NCBI GenBank assembly: GCA_937952455.1
Contig: CALFYU010000013.1
Coordinates: forward strand, 1-10,057
DNA: 10,057 nt
From: an uncultured Planctomycetaceae bacterium
GTDB taxonomy: Bacteria > Planctomycetota > Planctomycetia > Planctomycetales > Planctomycetaceae
Direction of reading: 5' to 3'
The notes below the pieces were generated by a model. It was not told the DNA's origin. It saw nothing but the letters and a program-made list of their open reading frames with translations, and searched no databases. Position numbers and translations under genes: made by a program. Shown here piece after piece: positions 1-8,661 of the stretch; the stretch's first letter is position 1, and the number at the start of each line of letters is the position of its first letter.

Positions 1-273
1 TGCCCCGCGATGATAGTTTCCTGACTGATTCTGGGGGAAAGTGCGCCGAGGGTCCGGTTCGTGCCAGACTCGGCTTGCCCAGCCTGCCACGGCTTGTTCG
101 CAACGGCCGCGGTGCGCTTCGCACGAGGACCGTTTGACCGTACTCCTCCCCTCATAAGGGCTAGCGTCCACCGGGATTCGCGCGGGACGGTGACGCCGAC
201 GGAATCATCAACAACCTCTTTCTTTGCTCCGCTCAAATGCAATGTCGCGGAGCCATATCAAGGAACGTTTGGA
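1..273. other. Upstream region of ppdK, no gene called
   Basis: The ppdK reading frame stays open back to a GTG at 61, but residues encoded by 61-273 match no part of the PPDK fold that I recognise. The first PPDK-like residues (FSFGDG) appear only after the ATG at 274. A small perfect hairpin, GTGCG-CTT-CGCAC, lies at 112-124. A TTGACC at 134-139 resembles a -35 box but has no good -10 at the right distance. I see no end of an upstream gene here. Confidence 0.5.
260..265 (+). promoter_or_regulatory. Ribosome binding site deciding the ppdK start
   Basis: AAGGAA sits 8 bases before the ATG at 274. This supports that ATG over the in-frame GTG at 61, which would add 71 residues with no PPDK similarity. 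Confidence 0.7.
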
Positions 274-3021
274 ATGACGACTGCAGCAGCGACGAAGTAT
301 GTGTTTTCGTTCGGGGACGGCAAAGCCGACGGCGGCGCCACGATGAAAAATGAGTTGGGTGGCAAAGGGGCCAACCTGGCCGAGATGACGAGCATCGGCC
401 TGCCGGTTCCCGCCGGTTTCACGATTTCGACCGGCGTTTGCACCTACTATTACGCCAACGGCGAGACCTATCCCGAACAACTCCGCGACGACGTCGCCGA
501 AGCGCTGGCCAAAATCGAAGAGGTGATGGGAGCCAAGTTCGGCTGCACCGAAAATCCTCTGCTGCTCTCCTGCCGCAGCGGTGCCCGCGAATCGATGCCG
601 GGCATGATGGACACCGTGCTCAACATCGGCATGAACGACACGACCGTCGAGGCCTTGGCGAAAAAATCGGGCAACGAACAATTCGCCTGGGACAGCTATC
701 GCCGCTTTGTGCAGATGTACGGCGACGTGGTGTTGGAAATGAAACCGGTCGACAAAAAAGAGCTTGACACGTTTGAACACATTTTGGAAAAGAAGAAAGA
801 GGCCGAGGGCGTCGAGTTCGATTCGCAACTAAGCGCCGCCAGTCTGAAGGAGCTGGTCAAGGAATTTAAAACTGCGATTAAAGAGCGGACCGGCAAGGAC
901 TTTCCCGATGAGCCGCTCGATCAACTGTGGGGCGCAATCGGCGCGGTCTTCTCCAGCTGGATGAACGACCGGGCGATCGTCTATCGCCGCCAATACGGCA
1001 TCCCGCACGAATGGGGCACAGCGGTCAACGTGCAAGCGATGGTGTTCGGCAACCTGGGCGACGACAGCGCGTCGGGCGTTGGTCTGACCCGCGACTGCTC
1101 GTTGGGCACCCCCGGTTTCCGCGGCGACTATTTGATCAACGCCCAAGGCGAAGACGTAGTGGCCGGAATTCGCTCGACCAAGCGGGTCGAAGAAAGTCTG
1201 GCCCAGGACATGCCCGAGGCGTTTGAGCGTCTCAACGAAATCGGCAAGACCCTCGAAAAGCATTACAAGGACGTGCAGGACATCGAGTTCACCGTCCAAA
1301 ATGGCAAAGTCTGGATGTTGCAGACGCGGAACGCCAAACGGACCGGTTTCGCCGCCGTGCGGATCGCCGTCGATTTGGTGAACGAGGGCCTGATCGATGC
1401 CAAGGAAGCCCTGAATCCGCGGCGGATTCCGGCCGACGACTTGAACCAACTGCTGCAGCCGATTTTCGATCCGGACGCCAAAGCAGCCGCGGAAAACGAA
1501 GGCCGACTGCTCACCAAGGGGATTAACGCCGGCCCCGGTGCGACGTACGGCAAGATCTGCTTCCATGCCGAAGATGCGGAAGCGCAGTTCATCGCCGACA
1601 AGAACGTGCAGTTGATTCTCGTCCGCCGCGAAACCAGCCCGGAAGACCTGCGGGGCATGCAGGCCGCCAAGGGCATTTTGACAGCCTTCGGCGGTGCCAG
1701 TTCCCACGCCGCCCTGGTTAGCCGGCAAATGGGCAAGGTCTGTATCGTCGGTGCCACCGCATTGAATATCGACTATCAAGCCGGCACCGTGACGGTGGGG
1801 AAAAAGGTGCTCAAGGAAGGGGATTACATCAGCATCGACGGCTTCACTGGTGAAGTCTTCGAAGGGAGCGTGACCACCAAGCCGAGTGAAGTGTTGCAGG
1901 TTCTGCTGCACAAAGCGGTCGCCCCGGAAGAATCGGAAACCTACGGGCGCTACGCCCAATTGATGGAGTGGGTTGACGAGCACCGCACATTGAACGTCCG
2001 CACCAACGCCGACAGCCCGGAACAGGCGGCCGAAGCGATCGCCTTCGGCGCCGAGGGCATCGGCCTGTGCCGGACCGAGCACATGTTCTTCGACCATGTG
2101 GAAGAAATCCGCGAGATGATCCTGGCCGAGACCAAGGAAACCCGCCAAAAGGCGATCGACAAGCTGTTGCCCTTCCAGCGAAAGGACTTCGAAGGCCTGT
2201 TCCGCGCCATGCAGGGGCGGCCGGTGACGGTTCGCTTGCTGGATCCCCCGCTGCACGAGTTCCTCTCCGAACGGCACCTGGAAGAGGACCCGAAACTGGC
2301 CGCGGCGTTGGCCAAAATGACCGGCAAGTCCGAGGAAGACATTCACCGCCGCGTCGAAGAGCTGCACGAGTCGAACCCGATGTTGGGTCACCGCGGCTGC
2401 CGGTTGGGGATCGTTTACCCGGAGATCACCGCCATGCAAGCCCGAGCCATCATGGAAGCAGCCTGTGCGGTCAAGAAGGAAGCCATCGACGTCCACCCGG
2501 AGATCATGATTCCGCTGGTCGGTTCCCTGGCGGAATTCAAGAACCAGGAAAAGATCGTGCGGGCGCAAGCCGACGCGGTAATGAAGGAGACCGGCCAACA
2601 GGTCGATTACCTGGTCGGAACGATGATCGAGGTTCCCCGCGCTGCCGTTTGTGCCGATCAGATCGCTCAGGGAGCGGAGTTCTTCAGCTTCGGTACCAAC
2701 GACTTGACGCAGACCGCGCTGGGCATCAGCCGGGACGACTACGGCGGATTCATCGGTTTTTATCGTGAAAACGACATTGTGCCGAACGATCCGTTCCAGA
2801 CGATCGACTTCGACGGAGTCGGCGGGCTGATGAAAATCGGCGTCAAAGGCGGCCGAGCGACCCGCAGCGATCTGAAAATTGGGATCTGCGGCGAGCATGG
2901 CGGCGACCCGGCCAGCGTCAAGTTCTGCCACAGCATCGGTTTGAATTACGTAAGCTGCTCGCCGTTCCGCGTGCCGATCGCCCGTTTGGCGGCCGCCCAG
3001 GCAGCCGTTTCACAGGGATAA
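274..3021 (+). CDS. ppdK: Pyruvate, phosphate dikinase
   Basis: The 915-residue protein catalyses ATP + phosphate + pyruvate <=> AMP + PPi + phosphoenolpyruvate in the cytoplasm, linking glycolysis and gluconeogenesis. All three domains are present in the usual order and the length is normal. The N-terminal ATP-grasp nucleotide-binding domain (about 10-345) has GGKGANLAEM and SCRSGARESMPGMMDT (Arg101). The swivelling phosphohistidine domain (about 400-510) has GGASSHAALVSRQMGK with catalytic His478. The C-terminal PEP/pyruvate TIM barrel (about 535-905) has GLCRTEHMFF (Arg600), RLLDPPLHEFL (Arg654), GTNDLTQ (807-813) and GICGEHGGDP with the catalytic acid Cys872. The residue two before the catalytic His is Ser476; the well-studied plant and clostridial enzymes have Thr there, the site that plant regulatory proteins phosphorylate. 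No PPDK regulatory-protein gene lies in the window. ATG 274 was chosen for its ribosome binding site and conserved start. The gene appears monocistronic. No U-tract terminator is obvious after the stop. Confidence 0.97.
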   Translation: MTTAAATKYVFSFGDGKADGGATMKNELGGKGANLAEMTSIGLPVPAGFTISTGVCTYYYANGETYPEQLRDDVAEALAKIEEVMGAKFGCTENPLLLSCRSGARESMPGMMDTVLNIGMNDTTVEALAKKSGNEQFAWDSYRRFVQMYGDVVLEMKPVDKKELDTFEHILEKKKEAEGVEFDSQLSAASLKELVKEFKTAIKERTGKDFPDEPLDQLWGAIGAVFSSWMNDRAIVYRRQYGIPHEWGTAVNVQAMVFGNLGDDSASGVGLTRDCSLGTPGFRGDYLINAQGEDVVAGIRSTKRVEESLAQDMPEAFERLNEIGKTLEKHYKDVQDIEFTVQNGKVWMLQTRNAKRTGFAAVRIAVDLVNEGLIDAKEALNPRRIPADDLNQLLQPIFDPDAKAAAENEGRLLTKGINAGPGATYGKICFHAEDAEAQFIADKNVQLILVRRETSPEDLRGMQAAKGILTAFGGASSHAALVSRQMGKVCIVGATALNIDYQAGTVTVGKKVLKEGDYISIDGFTGEVFEGSVTTKPSEVLQVLLHKAVAPEESETYGRYAQLMEWVDEHRTLNVRTNADSPEQAAEAIAFGAEGIGLCRTEHMFFDHVEEIREMILAETKETRQKAIDKLLPFQRKDFEGLFRAMQGRPVTVRLLDPPLHEFLSERHLEEDPKLAAALAKMTGKSEEDIHRRVEELHESNPMLGHRGCRLGIVYPEITAMQARAIMEAACAVKKEAIDVHPEIMIPLVGSLAEFKNQEKIVRAQADAVMKETGQQVDYLVGTMIEVPRAAVCADQIAQGAEFFSFGTNDLTQTALGISRDDYGGFIGFYRENDIVPNDPFQTIDFDGVGGLMKIGVKGGRATRSDLKIGICGEHGGDPASVKFCHSIGLNYVSCSPFRVPIARLAAAQAAVSQG

Positions 3022-3070
3022 CGGCTTCAGCACGCCCTTCATCAAACCTTAGCAGTCGAAGGCTACGCCA

Positions 3071-3168
3071 AGGGGTGGCTGGGGTCGGACGAAGTCCGCC
3101 CCCAGGGTGTGGAACATAGGCATGTCCAACGGCCTGGGGGCGAGCAGCCGCGCATCCCCTGCGACCCT
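3071..3168. repeat. GC-rich multi-hairpin element with mutually exclusive stems
   Basis: Three arms compete. Arm A (3079-3090) pairs with arm B (3094-3105) as a 12-bp stem with one T-C mismatch and a GAA loop. Part of arm B, CGCCCCCAGG (3097-3106), also pairs perfectly over 10 bp with CCTGGGGGCG (3133-3142). That second stem encloses an inner stem made of TGG/CCA and ACAT/ATGT, separated by one bulged A, with loop AGGC. GGGTCG (3082-3087) can also pair with CGACCC (3162-3167). There is no T-tract, so a classical terminator of ppdK is unlikely. A dispersed palindromic (REP/BIME-like) element or a structured leader or 3' RNA are the main alternatives. The structure is seen directly; its nature is inferred. 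Confidence 0.5.
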
Positions 3169-3498
3169 CTGGCTGAAATCTATCAATTGGGCCGACCGAG
3201 GGCGGCGGATCGGCCCTCGAAACCGGCGCCGGCGCGCCATCGTTGCTGAAATCGCCGAAAACGGAGAATTTGCCGGAAAGTTTCTCTTCCCTACAACCGG
3301 GTTGCCAGATAGAATTCGGCGGTTCCTTCCTACTTGGCGCGGAAGTTGCCGGACGACTTAGGCCAACGGATTTGACGTCTCCGCCGACCTCCCCTCCGCG
3401 CGAAGAGCACGATTTGATCCGAATCCCTCGACGCCCGCCTGCCGCGTTCGCCATTGGGGCAACAACAGAACCGAGGCGGGACTGAACGTTTGCGGTTT

Positions 3499-3530
3499 TC
3501 CCGTGTCCCAGGGGACATTTGAACGGGACA
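3499..3530. promoter_or_regulatory. Nested dyads, candidate operator
   Basis: TGTCCC-AG-GGGACA (3504-3517) is a perfect 6-bp dyad. It is nested inside TCCCGT (3499-3504) and ACGGGA (3523-3528). A further GGGACA follows at 3525-3530 and another at 3637-3642; both of these are followed by AA. The cluster lies 135-275 bases upstream of the EF-G start codon. A regulator binding site is inferred; no regulator is identified. Confidence 0.3.
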
Positions 3531-3775
3531 AAGCGGGGCGGTCAACGTTTCCCATTGCGGATCAAAGAGCGCAGCTTTATCCCGGTACGACACTAGACTA
3601 AGTTCATCTGAGATTCATCCTCGTTCCGTAGGATCGGGGACAAATAGCATCACAACTTTGGGCAAGATGCGACGGCCCGAATTGATTTTTGGACCGCCGC
3701 TCTCCGACGTGGGAGAACGCCCGCAACACTTAACCCCCGACGTCCATTCACTTTCGAATGCGTTGAGAACGTTCC

Positions 3776-5893
<2,118 letters not shown>

Positions 5894-5922
5894 CCGTCTG
5901 CTATTCAGAAATATGAATCTTC

Positions 5923-5967
5923 AGCGGGGACGGACGAGGATTATCGCCCGTCCTCGCTTTTTTCTTT
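5923..5967 (+). terminator. Intrinsic terminator of fusA
   Basis: An 11-bp stem (5923-5933 with 5948-5958, one G-T pair) closes a 14-base loop. It is followed by six T, C, then three T (5958-5967). It starts 30 bases after the fusA stop codon. On the opposite strand the sequence after the stem is not T-rich, so it should act only on plus-strand transcription. Its loop contains the stop codon of the convergent Uma2-family gene. Confidence 0.88.
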
Positions 5968-6660
5968 GAGCCGCCTGCAGAACGCGGCATGAGCGTCCGA
6001 TTCCAGTCCCGGTTTGAGCGCTGCAATTGCCGCCGCCAAATCGCCGCGGAGCATGGCCGCCGTATCGAGCCACAGGCCGGGGTAGACTTCACTTTGAATC
6101 AGACCCGAATCGGAGACAGGCAGCCGTTCGTAGCGTCCTTCGTGGAGTGTGAACCAGTCGAATTCACCGTCCAATACCCGCCAGACCAGGTACTCCTGCA
6201 CGCCGTTGCGGCGGTAAGCGTTGAGCTTGTCGTGCAGGTCGTAACTGGCGGTGCTGGCCGCGATTTCCGCGACCAATTCTGGCGGGCCGGTCAGATAGCC
6301 GTCTTCATCAATCGACGAAGTTCCACCGCAAGCGTCGTCAATGCGCAAGAGAATATCGGGTTGCGGTTCGTTGTCGGAGTCGAGTCGCAATGTGCTAGCG
6401 TCACCGACGTCGGTTCCCGGAGTGGCGACGAAATACGAGGTGAGCCATCCAGCCAACATCGCATGAGGCTGGCCATGCTGTCTGTGTCGAATCGCAGCTT
6501 GCACGTAGACAACTCCCTCTACTAATTCCGCCCGCACGTTGCGCATCGCGGCGTAGCGGCGTTCGAATTCGGGCCGAGTGAGGCGGTCGCCCGTCGCAAG
6601 CGGAGGAATGGCAACAGGTTCGGTCTGTTTCGTTCCGTAATGTTCAGCGGCGGTTGCCAT
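5941..6660 (-). CDS. Uma2 family (DUF820) nuclease-like protein
   Basis: The 239-residue protein matches the Uma2/DUF820 family, a PD-(D/E)xK restriction-endonuclease-like fold that is greatly expanded in cyanobacteria and planctomycetes; its biological role is poorly known. Visible family motifs in order are AELVEGVVY (44-52), EPQPDILLR (98-106), PPELVAEIAAST (126-137) and DLHDKLNAYRRNGVQEYLVW (141-160). Candidate catalytic residues are Asp102, Glu132 and Lys145. The N-terminal 25 residues and the charged C-terminal tail (about 215-239) look like variable extensions. There is no signal peptide or membrane segment. The start codon has only a weak GGA upstream. The gene is convergent with fusA, and its last codons are read from the opposite strand of the fusA terminator. 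It has its own probable promoter (6704-6732) and is not visibly part of a restriction or toxin-antitoxin pair. Confidence 0.88.
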   Translation of the reverse strand: MATAAEHYGTKQTEPVAIPPLATGDRLTRPEFERRYAAMRNVRAELVEGVVYVQAAIRHRQHGQPHAMLAGWLTSYFVATPGTDVGDASTLRLDSDNEPQPDILLRIDDACGGTSSIDEDGYLTGPPELVAEIAASTASYDLHDKLNAYRRNGVQEYLVWRVLDGEFDWFTLHEGRYERLPVSDSGLIQSEVYPGLWLDTAAMLRGDLAAAIAALKPGLESDAHAAFCRRLKEKSEDGR

Positions 6661-6676
6661 CGCGCATCCGAGGGTT

Positions 6677-6701
6677 GGGGAGTAAGTTTATGTCACTCCC
6701 C
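6677..6701. promoter_or_regulatory. Palindrome at the predicted start of the Uma2 transcript
   Basis: GGGGAGT (6677-6683) and ACTCCCC (6695-6701) are perfect 7-bp arms separated by 11 bases. They lie 2 bases downstream of the predicted -10 box, so the arms flank or include the likely transcription start. This fits an operator or a 5' UTR hairpin for the Uma2 gene. It could also end the transcript of the upstream DapA-like gene, but no T-tract follows. Confidence 0.4.
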
Positions 6702-6703
6702 TA

Positions 6704-6732
6704 ATTCTACGGCGCTCGACACGAGGCCACAA
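6704..6732 (-). promoter_or_regulatory. Probable promoter of the Uma2-family gene
   Basis: Read on the minus strand: TTGTGG (6732-6727), a 17-base spacer, then TAGAAT (6709-6704). The -10 box is one mismatch from consensus; the -35 is weaker. It would give a leader of roughly 35 to 40 bases before the start codon at 6660. Confidence 0.45.
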
Positions 6733-6743
6733 GACGGGCCTCG
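6722..6743. other. Short inverted repeat after the DapA-like gene
   Basis: CGAGGCC (6722-6728) pairs with GGCCTCG (6737-6743) around an 8-base loop, 36 bases past the stop codon of the minus-strand DapA-like gene. No T-run follows in that direction, so it is at best a weak or Rho-assisted end signal. It overlaps the predicted -35 of the Uma2 promoter. Confidence 0.35.
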
Positions 6744-6778
6744 CCCCTGAATCCTGCTTCGTCTCGCCTCACTTCTCT

Positions 6779-7714
6779 TTAGCCCGACAACCCGACACTC
6801 TGGGCTTCGCGGCGGAACTCCGCCTCGGCGGCGAAGATGGGCTTCATCAGCGCATCGATTTCGGCACGGTCTTGCGCCGTGAGTTGCCGTTGGGGCGGCC
6901 GTGCCGGGCCGAAGTCGGGGCCCATCAGGCCCATCGCATATTTCAGCATACTGACGTTGTAGCTGTCGCCGTTGCGGGCGCGGAAATCTTCGATCGGCAG
7001 AATCATTGCCTGCAACCGCATCCCTTCCTCCCACTGTCCGGCGGCAAAGGCGGCATGGCAGGCCAGGCTCAGATGCGGACACAGATTGCCCGCTCCAGTC
7101 GTGAAGCCGGGCGAGCCGGCCAGCATGTAGTAGGGCGCAAACCGCTCCGCCGAACCGCAAATCCACTCGATCCGCCCGCCGTCGGCCTGGATTACCTTGC
7201 GGAACTCGTGCATTTCATTCGTGGCATGTTTCACCCCGACGACGTACTCGTTGTCGGCCAATTCCAACAGTAGCGCGTCGCTGGGAATGGGAGCCTTCTT
7301 GTAAATCAACGCCGGGCATTTTGTGGCTTCGAGCACTGTTAGGTAATAATCGCGTGCCCCTTCGTTGCTTAGGTACGGATGGGCGAAGGGCATGAACATA
7401 ATGCCGGTGGCACCGACTTCCAGGGCACGGCGACCAATGTCAATCGCGTGTTGCACTTGAAAGCCGACGGCGGCGAAGATCTGTGCATCGGGGCCACTGT
7501 TTTCGCGGGTGATCTCGACCACCTTGACGATTTCATCCAGCGAGAGACTTTGAAATTCACTCGTCCCGGCGGCCGGCATAAAGATTCGCACACCAGCGTC
7601 GTACATATTGCGGATGTGCTGCGCTTGCACCTCTTCGTTGATTCGATTCGAGGCGTCGAACGCCGTCAGGGGAACCAGGTGCACGCCGCGCAGATCAGCC
7701 GGGTCGAATGCCAT
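6779..7714 (-). CDS. DapA/N-acetylneuraminate lyase superfamily protein
   Basis: The 311-residue protein is a class I aldolase-type TIM barrel of the dihydrodipicolinate synthase superfamily, probably a cytoplasmic lyase or dehydratase acting on a keto acid. Landmarks are LVPLTAF (13-19), AAGTSEFQSLSLDE (48-61, for the usual GTTGE-SLS motif), Tyr138 in LIYKKAPIPS, the Schiff-base Lys162 in VVGVKHATNE, and TTGAGNLCP (205-213). Tyr138 and Lys162 correspond to Tyr133 and Lys161 of E. coli DapA. The YNVPxRT segment that supplies the substrate-binding Arg138 in DapA reads YKKAPIPS, with no Arg. It is therefore probably not a lysine-biosynthesis enzyme; no dapB or similar gene adjoins it. ATG 7714 is preferred to the in-frame GTG at 7729 because a good ribosome binding site precedes it. 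Substrate unknown. Confidence 0.88.
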   Translation of the reverse strand: MAFDPADLRGVHLVPLTAFDASNRINEEVQAQHIRNMYDAGVRIFMPAAGTSEFQSLSLDEIVKVVEITRENSGPDAQIFAAVGFQVQHAIDIGRRALEVGATGIMFMPFAHPYLSNEGARDYYLTVLEATKCPALIYKKAPIPSDALLLELADNEYVVGVKHATNEMHEFRKVIQADGGRIEWICGSAERFAPYYMLAGSPGFTTGAGNLCPHLSLACHAAFAAGQWEEGMRLQAMILPIEDFRARNGDSYNVSMLKYAMGLMGPDFGPARPPQRQLTAQDRAEIDALMKPIFAAEAEFRREAQSVGLSG

Positions 7715-7721
7715 CGTGAAA

Positions 7722-7727
7722 TTCCTC
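7722..7727 (-). promoter_or_regulatory. Ribosome binding site deciding the DapA-like start
   Basis: On the minus strand GAGGAA lies 7 bases before ATG 7714. The alternative GTG start (7729-7727) would overlap this site, which argues for the ATG. Confidence 0.65.
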
Positions 7728-7791
7728 ACCGAGCGAATAGAATTGAGTCCGCCGCCGCCGTGGCCGCGGGAAATGGGACTGGATTACTCGG

Positions 7792-7820
7792 TTTGTATGT
7801 TCCCGACCAAATGCGGTCAA
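7792..7820 (-). promoter_or_regulatory. Probable promoter of the DapA-like gene
   Basis: Minus strand: TTGACC (7820-7815), a 17-base spacer, TACAAA (7797-7792). Five of six and four of six bases match the sigma70 consensus. The leader would be about 70 bases. Confidence 0.5.
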
Positions 7821-7833
7821 GCGCTGCGCGACG

Positions 7834-7860
7834 GTATGACGCCGTATGACTTGCTATGAT
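7834..7860 (+). promoter_or_regulatory. Extended -10 promoter and GTATGAC direct repeats before the CinA-like gene
   Basis: TGCTATGAT (7852-7860) is an extended -10 element: TG, one base, TATGAT. No good -35 precedes it, as is common for this promoter class. Two GTATGAC copies (7834-7840, 7844-7850) with a 10-base period lie where a -35 or an activator site would be. The leader would be about 38 bases. Confidence 0.4.
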
Positions 7861-7904
7861 GTCTGCGGAGAGTCGAGATCACCGCATCGGGAAAAAAGCG
7901 CATC

Positions 7905-8411
7905 ATGAAAAAGATCGAAGAAATCACCCAATCACTGGCCCGCACGCTGGCTGCTAGGAACGTGCGGGTGGTCTTTGCCGAGAGCTGTACTGCGGGATTG
8001 GCGGCAGCGACGTTGGCAATCGTTCCCGGGATCTCCAACTTCCTGTGCGGGTCGGCTGTGACCTATCGCGAACGGACGAAACAGGACTGGTTGGGGGTTT
8101 CAGCAGACGACCTCGCACAATTCACCGCCGTTAGCGAGCCGGTGGCGCGGCAGATGGCCGCCGGGGTACTCGCAAACACAATCGAGGCCGATTACTCCGC
8201 CGCGATCACGGGACATCTCGGCCCCGATGCACCGGCGGAGCAGGATGGACTGGTCTATATCGCCCTCGCCAGTCGCAAATCGGGTGCGGTGCAGGTGAGA
8301 AAGGTCGACCGGCTGTTTTTGCAAACCTCGACGCGGGGAGAACGCCAGCACGAAGCGGCGGCAAGGTTATTGAACCACCTCAACGAGTGCATTATAGGGG
8401 ATTTTGACTAA
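7905..8411 (+). CDS. Stand-alone CinA C-terminal-like protein
   Basis: The 168-residue protein matches the C-terminal domain of CinA, which in PncC-type members deamidates nicotinamide mononucleotide to nicotinate mononucleotide in pyridine-nucleotide salvage. The N-terminal MoaB/MogA-like domain of full CinA is absent, as in E. coli PncC. Family landmarks are VVFAESCTAGLAAATL (22-37, the ESCT serine being Ser27), VPGISNFLCGSAVTY (40-54), the TKQDWLGV segment (58-65) and VSEPVARQMAAGV (76-88). The usual TGIAGPGGG loop instead reads TGHLGPDAP (102-110), followed by DGLVYIAL. The loop is close to the active site in the family, so amidohydrolase activity is uncertain. Only a weak GGGA (7889-7892) precedes the ATG. 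The gene is divergent from the DapA-like gene, and no NAD-salvage gene is visible nearby. Confidence 0.87.
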   Translation: MKKIEEITQSLARTLAARNVRVVFAESCTAGLAAATLAIVPGISNFLCGSAVTYRERTKQDWLGVSADDLAQFTAVSEPVARQMAAGVLANTIEADYSAAITGHLGPDAPAEQDGLVYIALASRKSGAVQVRKVDRLFLQTSTRGERQHEAAARLLNHLNECIIGDFD

Positions 8412-8661
8412 GCGTAAGCTGGAAAGCGCGACGCTGGATGAGTATCATGATCGCATCGCGCTCGCCGGACTTTCCGTCGCAAGGATGCTCCTCCACTACG
8501 TCCCACCCCAGGTGTGAAACGGCCGCACCCGCGATTCCCCACCTTTCCGCGTTCCACGAATCTCCGCGCTTCGCTCCATTGAGAGGCTGCAGCGCGCGAA
8601 TGACCAGCGGAAGTGTCTCGCTCAACCGGCGGTCGTATCACTGCGTTCCGGAGCGTCACTG
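8412..8661. other. Gap between the CinA-like and heme/toroid genes
   Basis: A plus-strand frame at 8438-8662 (74 aa) would overlap the next start as TGATG, but it has a Ser/Arg/Pro-rich composition, no domain and no clear ribosome binding site. A minus-strand frame at 8392-8625 starts with TTG and runs into the CinA-like gene. I call neither. No good sigma70 promoter or T-tract terminator is visible. GGAG at 8650-8653, 8 bases before ATG 8662, serves the next gene. The first 100 bases could be a dispersed intergenic repeat, but this cannot be shown from one copy. Confidence 0.5.

Larger units (their letters stand above)
3022..3775. other. 754-base gap without a confident gene
   Basis: Short open frames on both strands here (for example 3243-3485 +, 2918-3454 -) are rich in Arg, Pro and Ser and resemble no family I know, so I do not call them. 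The 5' third holds a structured GC-rich element (3071-3168). It is followed by an inverted repeat GGGCCGA/TCGGCCC (3189-3195, 3210-3216) that competes with CGAGGG/CCCTCG (3197-3202, 3214-3219). TTGCCG (3270-3275), 16 bases, TACAAC (3292-3297) is a possible but unproven sigma70 promoter. The middle holds TGTCCC/GGGACA half-sites. Near 3658-3690, TTGGGC pairs with GCCCGA (one G-T pair) and is followed by a T-rich stretch, a weak attenuator-like pattern. Confidence 0.55.

Noticed and set aside
61..273. 71-residue N-terminal extension of PPDK from GTG 61
   Set aside because: No similarity to the PPDK fold, and a good ribosome binding site precedes ATG 274, where the conserved sequence begins.
829..2931. 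700-codon open frame on the minus strand inside ppdK
   Set aside because: It is antisense to an unmistakable, full-length PPDK; long antisense frames are expected in GC-rich coding DNA.
3079..3105. Intrinsic terminator of ppdK
   Set aside because: The stem is strong, but no T-run follows and it competes with a second stem.
3243..3485. Possible small protein in the ppdK-fusA gap
   Set aside because: TTG start without a ribosome binding site, low-complexity Pro/Arg/Ser content, no known motif.
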